From Sphingomonas changbaiensis NBRC 104936 (GTDB lineage Bacteria > Pseudomonadota > Alphaproteobacteria > Sphingomonadales > Sphingomonadaceae): 64,000 bases of DNA. The stretch spans positions 1 to 64,000 of the forward strand of contig NZ_BBWU01000015.1 of assembly GCF_000974765.1 (NCBI RefSeq), in the 5' to 3' direction. Below, piece by piece: positions 8,478 through 17,149 of this stretch; position 1 is the first letter of the stretch, and every line of letters begins with the position of its first letter. Below the pieces are notes generated by a model. The model was not told where the DNA came from and ran no database searches. It saw only the letters and a list, made by a program, of their open reading frames with translations. Both the position numbers and the translations under genes were made by a program.

Positions 8478-9842
8478 ATGACAGCCCGCCCGATCCTCAC
8501 CGCTGCCGAAATGCGCGCCGCCGAGGAGCGGGCGATCGCCGGCGGCACGCCGGTCGAGTTGCTGATGGAGCGCGCCGGCTTCGGCGTTGCGGAGGCGGCG
8601 TGGCGCTTTGCCGGGCCGCTCAAGACGCTGGTGTTGTGCGGCCCGGGCAATAATGGCGGCGACGGCTATGTCGCGGCGCGCTACCTCGCTCAGCGCGGGA
8701 TGGACGTGCGGGTGGCCGCGTTGGGCGAGCCGAAGGCGGGGGCAGCGGCTGCGGCGCGGGCGGCCTGGGCAGGGCCGGTGGTGTCGATCGATGAAGCGCG
8801 GCCCGCACCGATCCTGGTCGATGCGCTGTTCGGCACCGGCCTGTCGCGCGGCCTTAACAACGCATTGGCGGCCCGACTGGCGAGCCTTGCAGAAGCCGCG
8901 CGCATCCGCGTCGCGGTCGACTTGCCGAGCGGTGTCGAGACCGACACGGGCGCACTGCTGACCGGGGTGCCTCGTTTCGACCTGACCGTCACCTTCGCGA
9001 CGTTGAAGCCCGCGCACCTGCTCCAGCCGTCCGCGGCGCTGTGCGGGCGGATCGTGACGGTCGATATCGGCATCGAGGCACAGGCGCCGCTCACCGTCAT
9101 CGGCCGGCCGGCGCTCAGGCCGCCGAGCCCGCAGGATCACAAATATACGCGCGGGCTGGTCGCGGTCATCGGCGGCGCGATGCCCGGCGCGAGCGAGTTG
9201 GCCGCACTCGGCGCGGCGCATGCCGGCGCCGGCTATGTTCTGCTGCTGGAGGCGGAGCCGCGCTTCGGCCAGCCGCACGCGATCGTCCGCCGGGTTGCTG
9301 CGGATCTGGCGAAGGCGCTGGCGGACCAGCGGATCGGCGCACTGGTGGTCGGCCCCGGTCTCGGCCGCGATGCCGATGCGGGGAAGGCTCTTCAGGCGGC
9401 GATCGAGAGCGGCCGCGCGCTGGTGATCGACGGCGATGCGCTGCACCTGCTCGGGCCGCGCCGGCTGACTGCTCCGGCAATCCTGACCCCGCACGAAGGC
9501 GAGTTCCGTGCGCTGTTTCCTGACGTGAAGCACGCGTCAAAGGTCGAGCGCGCCCGTGCTGCGGCCGCCCGAAGCGGCGCGGTGATCGTCTACAAGGGCG
9601 CCGACACCGTCGTCGCCGCGCCGGATAGGCGTGCCGCGCTGGCCGGCGAAGCCTCGGTGTGGCTCTCGACCGCAGGCACCGGCGATGTGCTTGCCGGCGC
9701 AATCGGCGCCATGCTCGCGCGCGGGCTGGCGCCGTTCGAAGCGGCGCAGGCCGGCGTCTGGCTGCACGGCGAGGCGGCCCGGCGCGCGGGCAAGGCATTC
9801 CTCGCCGACGATCTCGCCCGGCATTTGTCGGACTGTTTGTGA
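8478..9842 (+). CDS. nnr: Bifunctional NAD(P)H-hydrate epimerase / ADP-dependent NAD(P)H-hydrate dehydratase
   Basis: 454 residues from the ATG at 8478. The protein repairs hydrated NAD(P)H. The N-terminal epimerase half (about residues 1-210) has PGNNGGDGYVAARYL and VDALFGTGLSR. The C-terminal kinase-like dehydratase half carries HKYTRGLVAVIGGAMPGASE, LTPHEGEFRALF and the GTGDVLAGAIGAML motif. Both halves are full length. The stop overlaps the GTG start of the next gene by 4 bases. Confidence 0.92.
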   Translation: MTARPILTAAEMRAAEERAIAGGTPVELLMERAGFGVAEAAWRFAGPLKTLVLCGPGNNGGDGYVAARYLAQRGMDVRVAALGEPKAGAAAAARAAWAGPVVSIDEARPAPILVDALFGTGLSRGLNNALAARLASLAEAARIRVAVDLPSGVETDTGALLTGVPRFDLTVTFATLKPAHLLQPSAALCGRIVTVDIGIEAQAPLTVIGRPALRPPSPQDHKYTRGLVAVIGGAMPGASELAALGAAHAGAGYVLLLEAEPRFGQPHAIVRRVAADLAKALADQRIGALVVGPGLGRDADAGKALQAAIESGRALVIDGDALHLLGPRRLTAPAILTPHEGEFRALFPDVKHASKVERARAAAARSGAVIVYKGADTVVAAPDRRAALAGEASVWLSTAGTGDVLAGAIGAMLARGLAPFEAAQAGVWLHGEAARRAGKAFLADDLARHLSDCL

Positions 9843-11023
9843 GCGATCCCGGCCTGATCGTGCGCGTCGCGGCGCGGGGGGACGGCGTGACCTTGGACGG
9901 CCGCTTTGCGCCGCTCGCCGCGCCCGGCGACCGGCTGCGCGCCGATGGCACCGTCGAGCCTGGGCCCCACCATCAGCTGCCGCCATGCCGTCATTTCCCG
10001 GAATGCGGCGGCTGCCAGCTCCAGCATCTGGATGACGAGACCTATGCCGGCTTCGTGCGCGGCCGGATCGCGAGTGCGCTGGAAGGGCAGGGGATGCCAC
10101 TGCCCGAATTCGCCCCGGTCCATCTCTCCCCGCCGCGCACCCGTCGCCGCGCGAGCCTGAGCGCACAGCGAGCGGGCAAGCGCGTGCTGCTCGGCTTCAA
10201 ACAGGAACGCAGCCACCGGATCGAGGACATGCGCGAATGCCATATCCTCTGCCCGGAACTGTTCGCGCTGGTTGAGCCGCTGCGTGGACTGCTCGGCATC
10301 CTCTTGCCCGATAAACGCACGGCGACGGTCAAGATGGCGCTGGCGGACCAAGGCGCGGACCTGCTGATCGAAGGGATTGCCGCCGACACGCTCGCGGGGA
10401 TCGAAGCGCTGACCGCGTTCGCCGAGCTGCATCGCCTCGCACGGCTGTCGCTCGACGACGGCATGGGCCCGCAGACGCGCTGGGAGCCGGAGCTGGTGAC
10501 GGTCACGCTCGGCGGGGCTTCGGTCCCGTTGCCGCACGACGCGTTCCTGCAGGCGACCGAAGATGGCGAAGCGGCTTTGCTCGGCGCGGTCCGGCAGGGC
10601 GTGGGCGACGCGCGGATCGTCGCCGACCTGTTCGCGGGAATCGGGACCTTCGCGCTCAACCTGCCCGGCAAAGTCTATGCCGCCGAAGCGTCGCGCGACG
10701 CCGTGCTGGCGCTGAAAGCGGCAGGGCGGGGCACATTCGTCGAACACCGCGACCTCTATCGCCGGCCGCTGACCACCGCGGAGCTCGACCGCTTCGAGGC
10801 CGTGGCGCTCGATCCGCCGCGCGCCGGCGCCGAAGTCCAGGCGCAACAACTCGCCGCCTCGACCGTGCCGCGGATTGCCTATGTCTCGTGCAACCCGGCA
10901 AGCTTTGCCCGCGACGCGAAGCTGCTGGTCGCGGGCGGCTACACGCTCGAGCGGATCACGCCTGTCGGCCAGTTCCGCTGGTCGACGCACGTCGAACTCG
11001 CCGGCCACTTCACCCGAAAATAG
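9839..11023 (+). CDS. TrmA/RlmD-family RNA 5-methyluridine methyltransferase
   Basis: 394 residues from a GTG at 9839 that overlaps the preceding stop (GTGA). A Cx5Cx2C cluster (CRHFPECGGC) plus CHILC further on would bind a 4Fe-4S cluster, as in RlmD/RumA. The SAM-binding motif is DLFAGIGTFALNL, followed by LDPPRAGAE and the catalytic cysteine loop SCNPASFARDA. It methylates uridine C5 in rRNA or tRNA; which RNA cannot be told. The TRAM domain is short, as in many alphaproteobacterial forms. Ends at a palindromic terminator. Confidence 0.9.
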   Translation: MSDPGLIVRVAARGDGVTLDGRFAPLAAPGDRLRADGTVEPGPHHQLPPCRHFPECGGCQLQHLDDETYAGFVRGRIASALEGQGMPLPEFAPVHLSPPRTRRRASLSAQRAGKRVLLGFKQERSHRIEDMRECHILCPELFALVEPLRGLLGILLPDKRTATVKMALADQGADLLIEGIAADTLAGIEALTAFAELHRLARLSLDDGMGPQTRWEPELVTVTLGGASVPLPHDAFLQATEDGEAALLGAVRQGVGDARIVADLFAGIGTFALNLPGKVYAAEASRDAVLALKAAGRGTFVEHRDLYRRPLTTAELDRFEAVALDPPRAGAEVQAQQLAASTVPRIAYVSCNPASFARDAKLLVAGGYTLERITPVGQFRWSTHVELAGHFTRK

Positions 11024-11039
11024 GGACAGTCCCTATTTT
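11017..11039. terminator. Bidirectional terminator; 23-bp perfect palindrome
   Basis: AAAATAGGGAC, one central base, then GTCCCTATTTT. The palindrome contains the TAG stop of the methyltransferase and two bases of the TAA stop of the convergent MAPEG gene. A-rich and T-rich flanks make it a terminator in both directions. Confidence 0.8.
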
Positions 11040-11463
11040 ACGGACGCAGCAGGTGGATCGCCGCGTGCACTGTCAGCGCGACGAGACACAGGCTCGCCAG
11101 CATGAAGACAGAGAACCGCACGATGATCTTGTTGATGGTTGCCTGGACAAGGCTGTGGATAATTCTGAGGGCGACGTAGATCCAGGCGAGGATCAGGTTC
11201 AGCCCGTCGCCCAGTCCCATCAGCGCGAGCGACAAGGCGATCGCGTAGAAGATGGTCGGCTGTTCCATCAGGTGATTGTAATTGTCCGCTTTCCAGCGGA
11301 CGTGCGGCGGCAGCGTCGCCGTCAGCTCGCCCGGGGCGCGATTGGGATCGAGCGGAACCCGCGCCGCCCGCATCGCCGGGATGCGCGTGGCATAGAGCCA
11401 CGCCTGCATCACCAGCGACCAAGCGACCAGCGCGACGATCGGCGCGAGGATCGGGCTGTGCAT
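11038..11463 (-). CDS. MAPEG family membrane protein, copy 2
   Basis: 141 residues, four predicted membrane helices. YNHLMEQPTIFYAIALSLAL and AWIYVALRIIHSLVQ are the MAPEG (membrane-associated eicosanoid and glutathione metabolism) signatures. The start codon overlaps the stop region of the upstream paralogue, so the two are translated from one message. Bacterial members have unproven substrates, often thought to be glutathione-linked. Confidence 0.85.
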   Translation of the reverse strand: MHSPILAPIVALVAWSLVMQAWLYATRIPAMRAARVPLDPNRAPGELTATLPPHVRWKADNYNHLMEQPTIFYAIALSLALMGLGDGLNLILAWIYVALRIIHSLVQATINKIIVRFSVFMLASLCLVALTVHAAIHLLRP

Positions 11464-11891
11464 CAGTGGAGCGTCCGCAGCAGGGCCATGATCGTCAGGC
11501 CCAGCAGTGCCACCGTCGAGGCTAGGAACAGCGGAAAGCGGAGCGCGATCCGGTTCGACGTCACCTGCACCAGGCTATGGACGACGCGGATGATCACGTA
11601 GGTCCACGCCAGCGCCACTGCGACCGCGCTGACCTGCCCAAGGATCGCGAGGATGCCGACGACCGCGTAGAACAGCGTCGGTTGCTCGACCAGGTGCGCG
11701 TAATTGTGCGACTTCCAGTTGACGTTCGCCGGCAGCACGGTTTCCAGGTCCTGGCCGCGACCCCCGACAGCTTTCGACATGTCGATTCCGGCAGCCTTCA
11801 GCGCCGGCAGCCGCGTCCCCGCCATCCAGACGAGCATCACGAGCGTCCACAGCACCAGCACCGCGGCCGGCGCGAGTATATCAGCCTTCAT
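11463..11891 (-). CDS. MAPEG family membrane protein, copy 1
   Basis: 142 residues with four hydrophobic segments. YAHLVEQPTLFYAVVGILAI and LAWTYVIIRVVHSLVQVTSN align with the downstream paralogue, so this is a tandem duplication. MAPEG proteins form trimers in the inner membrane; a two-gene pair might make a mixed oligomer (inference). ATG at 11891 follows a GGAGG-like sequence (GGGGAGGCAATGAC on the coding strand). Confidence 0.85.
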   Translation of the reverse strand: MKADILAPAAVLVLWTLVMLVWMAGTRLPALKAAGIDMSKAVGGRGQDLETVLPANVNWKSHNYAHLVEQPTLFYAVVGILAILGQVSAVAVALAWTYVIIRVVHSLVQVTSNRIALRFPLFLASTVALLGLTIMALLRTLH

Positions 11892-11949
11892 GTCATTGCC
11901 TCCCCGTTATGACGGGAACCTGCGTCAGCGCGAGGAGGCGGTCAAGCGA

Positions 11950-13380
11950 TCAGCGCGCAGCGGCCGCCTTGGCGTCAGTAAGCAGCCGGTCGAGCGCCGC
12001 GCGATCGTAGGTTTTGCCGTGCAGCACGACCGTGCGGATCGCACGCGTCGCCGCGATGTCCGCGAGCGGATTGGCGTCGAGGACAAGGATGTCCGCGGCC
12101 TCGCCCGGGGCAAGCGCGCCGTAGCGGGCCGACTTGCCGAGGAAGGCGGGGCCGGTGATCACTGCCGAGCGCAGCGCCTGCGCGGGCGTGAGTCCCGCCT
12201 CGACATAGCGCGCCAGTTCGTCGTGCAGGCCCTGGCCGGGATAATTGAACGAGTTGAGATAACCCGCATCCGTCCCGGCCAGGATCGGCAGGCCCGCCTC
12301 GGCGACGAGCGGCATCAGCGAGGCGGTCAGCTCGTATTTGGCGTGGCGTCGCGCGACTTCCTCCGGCGTCGCCTTGGCCGCGCGCTCGATCCGCCAGTCA
12401 TAGGTCTTGCGCAGCCCCGGGCCGATCAGCGCCAGGGCCTCGTCATGGGAATGATCGTCACGGTCGAGGTAAGCGAGAATGCGCGACATATTGAGCGTCG
12501 GCGTGACGTAGAGGCCTTGCGCGGCAAAGCGGCGATAGGCAGCCCTGGCGAGCGCGGGGTCGAAGCCGTCGACCAGCTTCGCCGACGCGTCGCCGTAGCT
12601 GATCTTGCCGGCTGCATAGTCGGCCGAAATCGCCGCCTCGTCGCGCGAGCCGGCCTTGATTAGATAGTCGAGATGCTCGATCGAACCGAGCCCGGCATCC
12701 GCGGCCTGCTGGATCGTCAGCGCATAGGGAATGTGCGCCGAGGTCTTCAGCCCGCGCGCTTTCGCGGTCTTCACGGCATAGAGGAAGATCTCGGGCTTCA
12801 GCGTGTTGTCGGTGATCTTGACGAAATCGACCCGCATTTCGTTCTGCAGCCGGTCCAGCGCGGCATCGACCTCGGCCGGCGTGCCGACTTCGATCGTGCC
12901 TTTCCAGATCGGTTTATAGCCTTCGAGCTTCGGGCCGGAGGTGAAGATCGTCGGGCCGAGCAGCTCGCCCTTCGCCACCTGGTCGCGCCACAGCAGCACG
13001 GAATCGCTGATATCCGCCGCGCAGTCGCGCACCGCGGTGATGCCATAGGCGACATAAACCGGCAGTAGCGCCTTGTTCTCGCCGATCAGCTCGTGCCCGC
13101 CGCCGAAATGGACGTGCATGTCCCACAGGCCCGGCATCACGAAGCGGCCGCGCGCATCGATCGAGCGCGCGGCCGTGTAGGTCCGGTCGATCTCTGCAGG
13201 TGCTCCGACAGCGACGATCGTGTCGCCCTTCACCGCGATCGAACGGTGCGGCACCGTCCCGCCGCCCGCGACGTCGATCAAAGTCGCGTCGCGGACGATC
13301 AGGTCGGCGGTTTCCTTCGCCGCCGCCGGCCCGGCAATAAGGCCGGCGAGCGCGGCAGCGAAGGCAAGCAGGCGCCGCAT
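11950..13380 (-). CDS. Secreted amidohydrolase (imidazolonepropionase-like, metal-dependent)
   Basis: 476 residues from the ATG at 13380, whose A is the last base of the upstream TGA stop (ATGA overlap). A signal peptide is evident (MRRLLAFAAALAGLIAGPAA). The metal-binding MHVHFGGG follows the GRFVMPGLWD strand, and ILAGTDAG carries the distal Asp. HIPYALTIQQAADAGLGSIE supplies further His ligands. The family hydrolyses cyclic amides or dipeptides in the periplasm. Position at the end of the polyamine-type operon suggests, but does not show, a related substrate. Confidence 0.8.
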   Translation of the reverse strand: MRRLLAFAAALAGLIAGPAAAKETADLIVRDATLIDVAGGGTVPHRSIAVKGDTIVAVGAPAEIDRTYTAARSIDARGRFVMPGLWDMHVHFGGGHELIGENKALLPVYVAYGITAVRDCAADISDSVLLWRDQVAKGELLGPTIFTSGPKLEGYKPIWKGTIEVGTPAEVDAALDRLQNEMRVDFVKITDNTLKPEIFLYAVKTAKARGLKTSAHIPYALTIQQAADAGLGSIEHLDYLIKAGSRDEAAISADYAAGKISYGDASAKLVDGFDPALARAAYRRFAAQGLYVTPTLNMSRILAYLDRDDHSHDEALALIGPGLRKTYDWRIERAAKATPEEVARRHAKYELTASLMPLVAEAGLPILAGTDAGYLNSFNYPGQGLHDELARYVEAGLTPAQALRSAVITGPAFLGKSARYGALAPGEAADILVLDANPLADIAATRAIRTVVLHGKTYDRAALDRLLTDAKAAAAR

Positions 13381-14429
13381 CAGCCGAAGATCTTGCCCCA
13401 GGCACGCTTGGCGCGGGTCTTCCAATGGCCGCGGTGATAGGCATCGCTGGCAAGGAGCGGCATTACGCTGCCGGCTTCGGCGAACACCATCTGCTCCAGG
13501 GCGGTGTCGACCTTGCCCCAGCTCGCTGCTTCCTTCAGCGTCGAGGACGAGCAGGCGCCGTCGCGCACGTCGGCCACCGTGATCTGCACCGCGTACTTGT
13601 GCATCTCGACGTCCTCATGGCCCAGGATTTCGGCGCAGACGACGGTGTCCTGGATGAAGTTCTTCGGCACGCCGCCGCCGATCATCAGCAGGCCGGTGGT
13701 GCCCGCCTTGATCTTGATGTCGGTGAGCTCGCGGAAGTCCGCGACCGCGTCGATCGACATGTACGGCTTGCCTTCCTTCATGCGCTCGACCTGGTGCTTG
13801 ACCAAACCGAAGCCGGCCGAGGAGTCGACAAAGGCCGGGCAGAAGATCGGCACGTCATGCTCATAGGCGAGCTTGACGAGGCTGTTCTCCTTCTTGCCGT
13901 GCTCCTTCAGATACTTGCCCATCGCGCGAATGAACTCGCGGCTCGAATAGCCGCGCGGCTTCAGGCTGTCGGCGATGCGGCCAATCGTGTGGTCGCAATC
14001 CTGCAGCTGCTCTTCGTCGATATAGGTGTCGTAGATGCGGTCGATGTAGAGCGAACGCAGCGTGTTGTCGTCAGGGATTTCAAGCGCCTGATAGTGCTTG
14101 TGGCCAAGCCCTTCGAAGAAATCCATGTCGACGATCGAGGCGCCGGTGGCGACGATGCCGTCGACCATGTTCGAGCGGACCAGCTCCGCATACAGGTCCA
14201 TGCAGCCGCCGGCAGAGGTCGAGCCCGCGATGACCAGGAAAATCGTGCAATCGGGGTCGGCGAGCATCTGGTTGTAGATGCCCGTCGCGCGCGCGAGGTC
14301 GCGGCTGGTGAAGCTCATCTTCCCCATCGCGTCGATAATCGGCCGCGCGTCGAAGCTCTTGATGTCGACATGCTCGACAGTCGTGGAGAGGAGCTCCGCC
14401 TTGCGGGTGTCGTTGGCGATGTTGTTCAT
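13380..14429 (-). CDS. Deoxyhypusine synthase-like protein
   Basis: 349 residues from the ATG at 14429. Strong deoxyhypusine-synthase features: IFLVIAGSTSAGGCMDLYAE, VRSNMVDGIVATGASIVDMD and LLMIGGGVPKNFIQDT, the last around the catalytic lysine. Bacteria lack eIF5A, so family members here are thought to use small amines and make homospermidine-like polyamines from putrescine or spermidine with NAD. It lies directly downstream of an ornithine decarboxylase, the putrescine source, which fits that view. Substrate is inferred. Confidence 0.85.
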   Translation of the reverse strand: MNNIANDTRKAELLSTTVEHVDIKSFDARPIIDAMGKMSFTSRDLARATGIYNQMLADPDCTIFLVIAGSTSAGGCMDLYAELVRSNMVDGIVATGASIVDMDFFEGLGHKHYQALEIPDDNTLRSLYIDRIYDTYIDEEQLQDCDHTIGRIADSLKPRGYSSREFIRAMGKYLKEHGKKENSLVKLAYEHDVPIFCPAFVDSSAGFGLVKHQVERMKEGKPYMSIDAVADFRELTDIKIKAGTTGLLMIGGGVPKNFIQDTVVCAEILGHEDVEMHKYAVQITVADVRDGACSSSTLKEAASWGKVDTALEQMVFAEAGSVMPLLASDAYHRGHWKTRAKRAWGKIFG

Positions 14430-14446
14430 CGGTTGCTCCGAATCAT

Positions 14447-14540
14447 CCCCTCCCGCTTGCGGGAGGGGTTAGGGGTGGGAATGGCAAAGGTCGAGAGGGT
14501 GGTCAGGCCCACCCCCGACCCCTCCCGCGAGCGGGAGGGG
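14447..14540. repeat. Paired palindromic repeat between decarboxylase and deoxyhypusine synthase-like genes
   Basis: Two near-identical 22-base palindromes, 14447-14468 and 14519-14540 (each CCCCTCCCGC..GCGGGAGGGG), enclose about 50 bases. The AGGGGTGGG after the first pairs with CCCACCCCC before the second, so the unit can fold as one large hairpin. It sits within the operon, where it could uncouple expression of the two genes. Confidence 0.75.
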
Positions 14541-14548
14541 AGAGCCGG

Positions 14549-15733
14549 TTACAGCGTCACGACGTTCGAGGCGACCTCTTCGGTCCCGGCGGCGTACAGC
14601 GACACCATTGGCTCGTCGGCGACTTCGACCGTCTCGGCGCGGCCGAAACCGTTGAAGCCGGTCCGCATCGCGCAGCCATAGGCGCCGAGCATCCCGATCT
14701 CCAGATAATCGCCCGCCTGCACGTCCGCCGGAAGCATGAACGGTCCTGTCATGTGGTCGAGATCGTCGCAGGTCGGACCGTAGAAGCTGAACGCCATCGG
14801 CTTGGCACGGCTGTCCGGCTCGCGCAGCAGGCTGACGGGGAAGCGCCAGCCGACATGCGCCGCGTCGAACAGCGCGCCATAGGCGCCGTCGTTGATGAAC
14901 AGCTCGTCGCCGCGACGCTTTTCAACGCGCACCACCAGCGAGCTGTACTCGGCGCAGAGCGCGCGGCCGGGCTCCGCCCACAGCTCCGCCGAATAGCTGA
15001 TCGGCAGGCTCTCGAAGGCGCGGTGGATCGTCTCGAAATAGAGTTCGAGCGGCGGCGGCTCCATGCCGGGGTAGCTGGACGGGAACCCGCCGCCGACATC
15101 GATCACATCGACCGTCACGGCCGCTTCGACGATCGCCTGGCGCACGCGCTCCATCGCCTGAGCATAGGCGTCGGGCGTCATCGCCTGCGAACCGACATGG
15201 AAGCAGATGCCGAGCGCGTCCGCCGCCTGGCGGGCCGCGAACAGCAGTTCCTTCGATTCCGACGGCGCGATGCCGAATTTCGAGGCGAGGCTGAGCTTCG
15301 AATGCTCGGACGACACGCGGAGTCGCACGCACAGCGTCAGGTCGCTCGCGCCCTCGGTCGCGCGGACGATCTTCTCCAGCTCTTCCATCGAATCGAGGGA
15401 AAAGGTGCGCACGTCGTGCTCGAAATAAGCCTCGGCGATTGCTTCCTCGGCCTTGACCGGGTGCATGAAGCACAGAACCGCCGCCGGCAGCGTTTCGCGC
15501 ACCATCCGCACCTCGGCAATCGAGGCCACGTCATAATGCGTGACGCCGCTGTCCCACAGCAGGCGGATCAGATCGGGCGACGGATTCGCCTTCACCGCAT
15601 ACAGCGTCTTGCCCGGAAACTTCTCGACGAAGAATCGGGCGGCGCGCCGGGCGGCGTGCGGACGAATGAGCGTGACCGGATTTACCGGCCGAAGGGCAGT
15701 CGCTAGCCCCAGCGCGCTATGATGCTTGTGCAA
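14549..15733 (-). CDS. PLP-dependent ornithine/lysine decarboxylase (fold type III)
   Basis: 394 residues from a TTG at 15733, chosen because GGAGG lies 9 bases upstream; the frame is open to 15775. KTLYAVKANPSPDLIRLLWD holds the PLP lysine, VIDVGGGFPSSYPG binds the PLP phosphate, and EIGMLGAYGCAMRTGFNGF carries the active-site cysteine. The enzyme makes putrescine (or cadaverine) in the cytoplasm. It leads an operon with the deoxyhypusine synthase-like gene and the amidohydrolase. Confidence 0.9.
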   Translation of the reverse strand: MHKHHSALGLATALRPVNPVTLIRPHAARRAARFFVEKFPGKTLYAVKANPSPDLIRLLWDSGVTHYDVASIAEVRMVRETLPAAVLCFMHPVKAEEAIAEAYFEHDVRTFSLDSMEELEKIVRATEGASDLTLCVRLRVSSEHSKLSLASKFGIAPSESKELLFAARQAADALGICFHVGSQAMTPDAYAQAMERVRQAIVEAAVTVDVIDVGGGFPSSYPGMEPPPLELYFETIHRAFESLPISYSAELWAEPGRALCAEYSSLVVRVEKRRGDELFINDGAYGALFDAAHVGWRFPVSLLREPDSRAKPMAFSFYGPTCDDLDHMTGPFMLPADVQAGDYLEIGMLGAYGCAMRTGFNGFGRAETVEVADEPMVSLYAAGTEEVASNVVTL

Positions 15734-15882
15734 TTCAAGGGACCTCCAATTGCCTCGCGGCAGAGTTGCGAACAAAGCTGCCTTGCGGTGGAAGTCCCAT
15801 GGGGCAGCGGGGCGCGATATATGAACGGCGGACCCCCCTGTAAAGCTATGAATTGGGGCCTGTTTGAAAACGGAGACAAAGC

Positions 15883-16911
15883 GTGATTTCAGGGCGACAG
15901 CCTGACCGGGCCGGCGTTGTTAGAGCATTGGAAAAGCTGGAGAAGATCGTTGCGCCCACGCCGCTGCTTCAAGCGGAGATTGACGGGCAAACTCTTTATC
16001 TGAAAGCCGAATCGCTGCAGCCGATGGGGGCATTCAAGCTGCGCGGGGCGTGGCACCGACTCAGCGATCTGACGGAACCCGAGCGGGAGAAGGGCGTGGT
16101 CGCCTTTTCGTCCGGCAACCATGCGCAGGGCGTCGCCTGGGCCGCGCGCCGGCTCGGCATCCGCGCGACGATCGTGATGCCTGCCGATTCCCCGAAAAAG
16201 AAGCTCGACAACACCCGCACGCTCGGCGCCGAGGTCGTGACCTATGACCGCATGACCGAAAGCCGCGAAACGATCGCCGCCCGCATCGCGGAGGAGCGCG
16301 GATCGGTGGTGGTACCGAGCTTCGATGACCCGTGGGTGGTCGAAGGGCAGGGGAGCGCGGGGCTGGAAGTCTGTCGCCAGATGGCAGCGCTGGGTCTTGC
16401 GCCGCCGGACCGGATCGTCACGCCTTGCGGCGGTGGCGGGCTCGCCTCGGGCCTGGCGCTCGCGGTGCCCGACGCGGAGATCGTGATCGCCGAACCCGAG
16501 GGCTGGGACGACATGACGCGTTCCCTGTCAGGGGGAGAAATCGTGCCCGTCGGCCCGAATCCGCCGCCGACCGCCTGCGATGCCCTCCAGACTTTGAAGG
16601 TCGCGCCGCTGACGTTCGATATCCTGAACGCGCGGGGTGCTCGCGGAGTATCGGTCAGCGAAGCGGAAGCGGGCGCGGCGATGCGGTGGGCGTTCGACAA
16701 TCTGCGGCTGGTGCTGGAAGCGGGCGGAGCCGTCGCGCTGGGCGCGGTGCTGGCGGGCAAGGTCGAGCCGACCGAACGGATGCTGGTGATACTGTCCGGC
16801 GGCAATGTCGACGCGGACACGTTTGTCAGGATGGCGGGGCTATCAAATCCTCCCCTTAGAGGGGAGGTGGCGCGCGAAGCGCGACGGAGGGGTGCCGCCG
16901 GTGGAGAATGA
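15883..16911 (+). CDS. Threonine/serine dehydratase (PLP), C-terminus extended by a repeat
   Basis: 342 residues from a GTG at 15883. The PLP lysine is K52 in LQPMGAFKLRGAW; VVAFSSGNHAQGVAWAARRL and TPCGGGGLASGLALA are family motifs. It would deaminate threonine or serine; a serine racemase activity cannot be excluded. There is no regulatory ACT domain. The last ~22 residues (PPLRGEVAREARRRGAAGG) come from a palindromic element that begins at 16845, so the original C-terminus has been replaced or extended. Confidence 0.88.
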   Translation: MISGRQPDRAGVVRALEKLEKIVAPTPLLQAEIDGQTLYLKAESLQPMGAFKLRGAWHRLSDLTEPEREKGVVAFSSGNHAQGVAWAARRLGIRATIVMPADSPKKKLDNTRTLGAEVVTYDRMTESRETIAARIAEERGSVVVPSFDDPWVVEGQGSAGLEVCRQMAALGLAPPDRIVTPCGGGGLASGLALAVPDAEIVIAEPEGWDDMTRSLSGGEIVPVGPNPPPTACDALQTLKVAPLTFDILNARGARGVSVSEAEAGAAMRWAFDNLRLVLEAGGAVALGAVLAGKVEPTERMLVILSGGNVDADTFVRMAGLSNPPLRGEVAREARRRGAAGGE

Positions 16912-16984
16912 AGCTCGAGCCCTGACACCCCTCCACCACTCGGCTTTGCCGAGCGGTCCCCCCTCCCCTTGCAGGGGAGGATTT
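16845..16984. repeat. 140-bp palindromic element with 12-bp terminal inverted repeats
   Basis: AAATCCTCCCCT (16845-16856) is the exact reverse complement of AGGGGAGGATTT (16973-16984). Inside are further palindromic parts such as GGCGCGCGAAGCGCG and CTCGGCTTTGCCGAG. The left half encodes the dehydratase C-terminus; the right edge supplies GGAGG 7 bases before the GTG of the next small gene. Confidence 0.8.
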
Positions 16985-16987
16985 TAG

Positions 16988-17149
16988 GTGACCGGTCCCT
17001 CCGCTCTGGTCCTTTCCGTGCTCATGATCGCGGCCGTCGCGCTGATCCTCGGCGGGGTCGCGCAGCTCAGGCGCGGAGAGAAGCGAGGCTGGCTGATGTT
17101 CGTTGCTGCCGTGGTGCTGGTCGGCAATGTCCTGATATGGACGGTTTAG
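16988..17149 (+). CDS. Small membrane protein (53 residues)
   Basis: GTG at 16988, TAG at 17147-17149. The translation has two hydrophobic stretches, ALVLSVLMIAAVALILGGVA and WLMFVAAVVLVGNVLIW, joined by a basic turn (QLRRGEKRG), the layout of a two-helix membrane protein with cytoplasmic loop. The GGAGG before the start is part of the repeat element. The 3' end overlaps the convergent MarR-type gene by 4 bases. No function can be assigned. Confidence 0.65.
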   Translation: MTGPSALVLSVLMIAAVALILGGVAQLRRGEKRGWLMFVAAVVLVGNVLIWTV

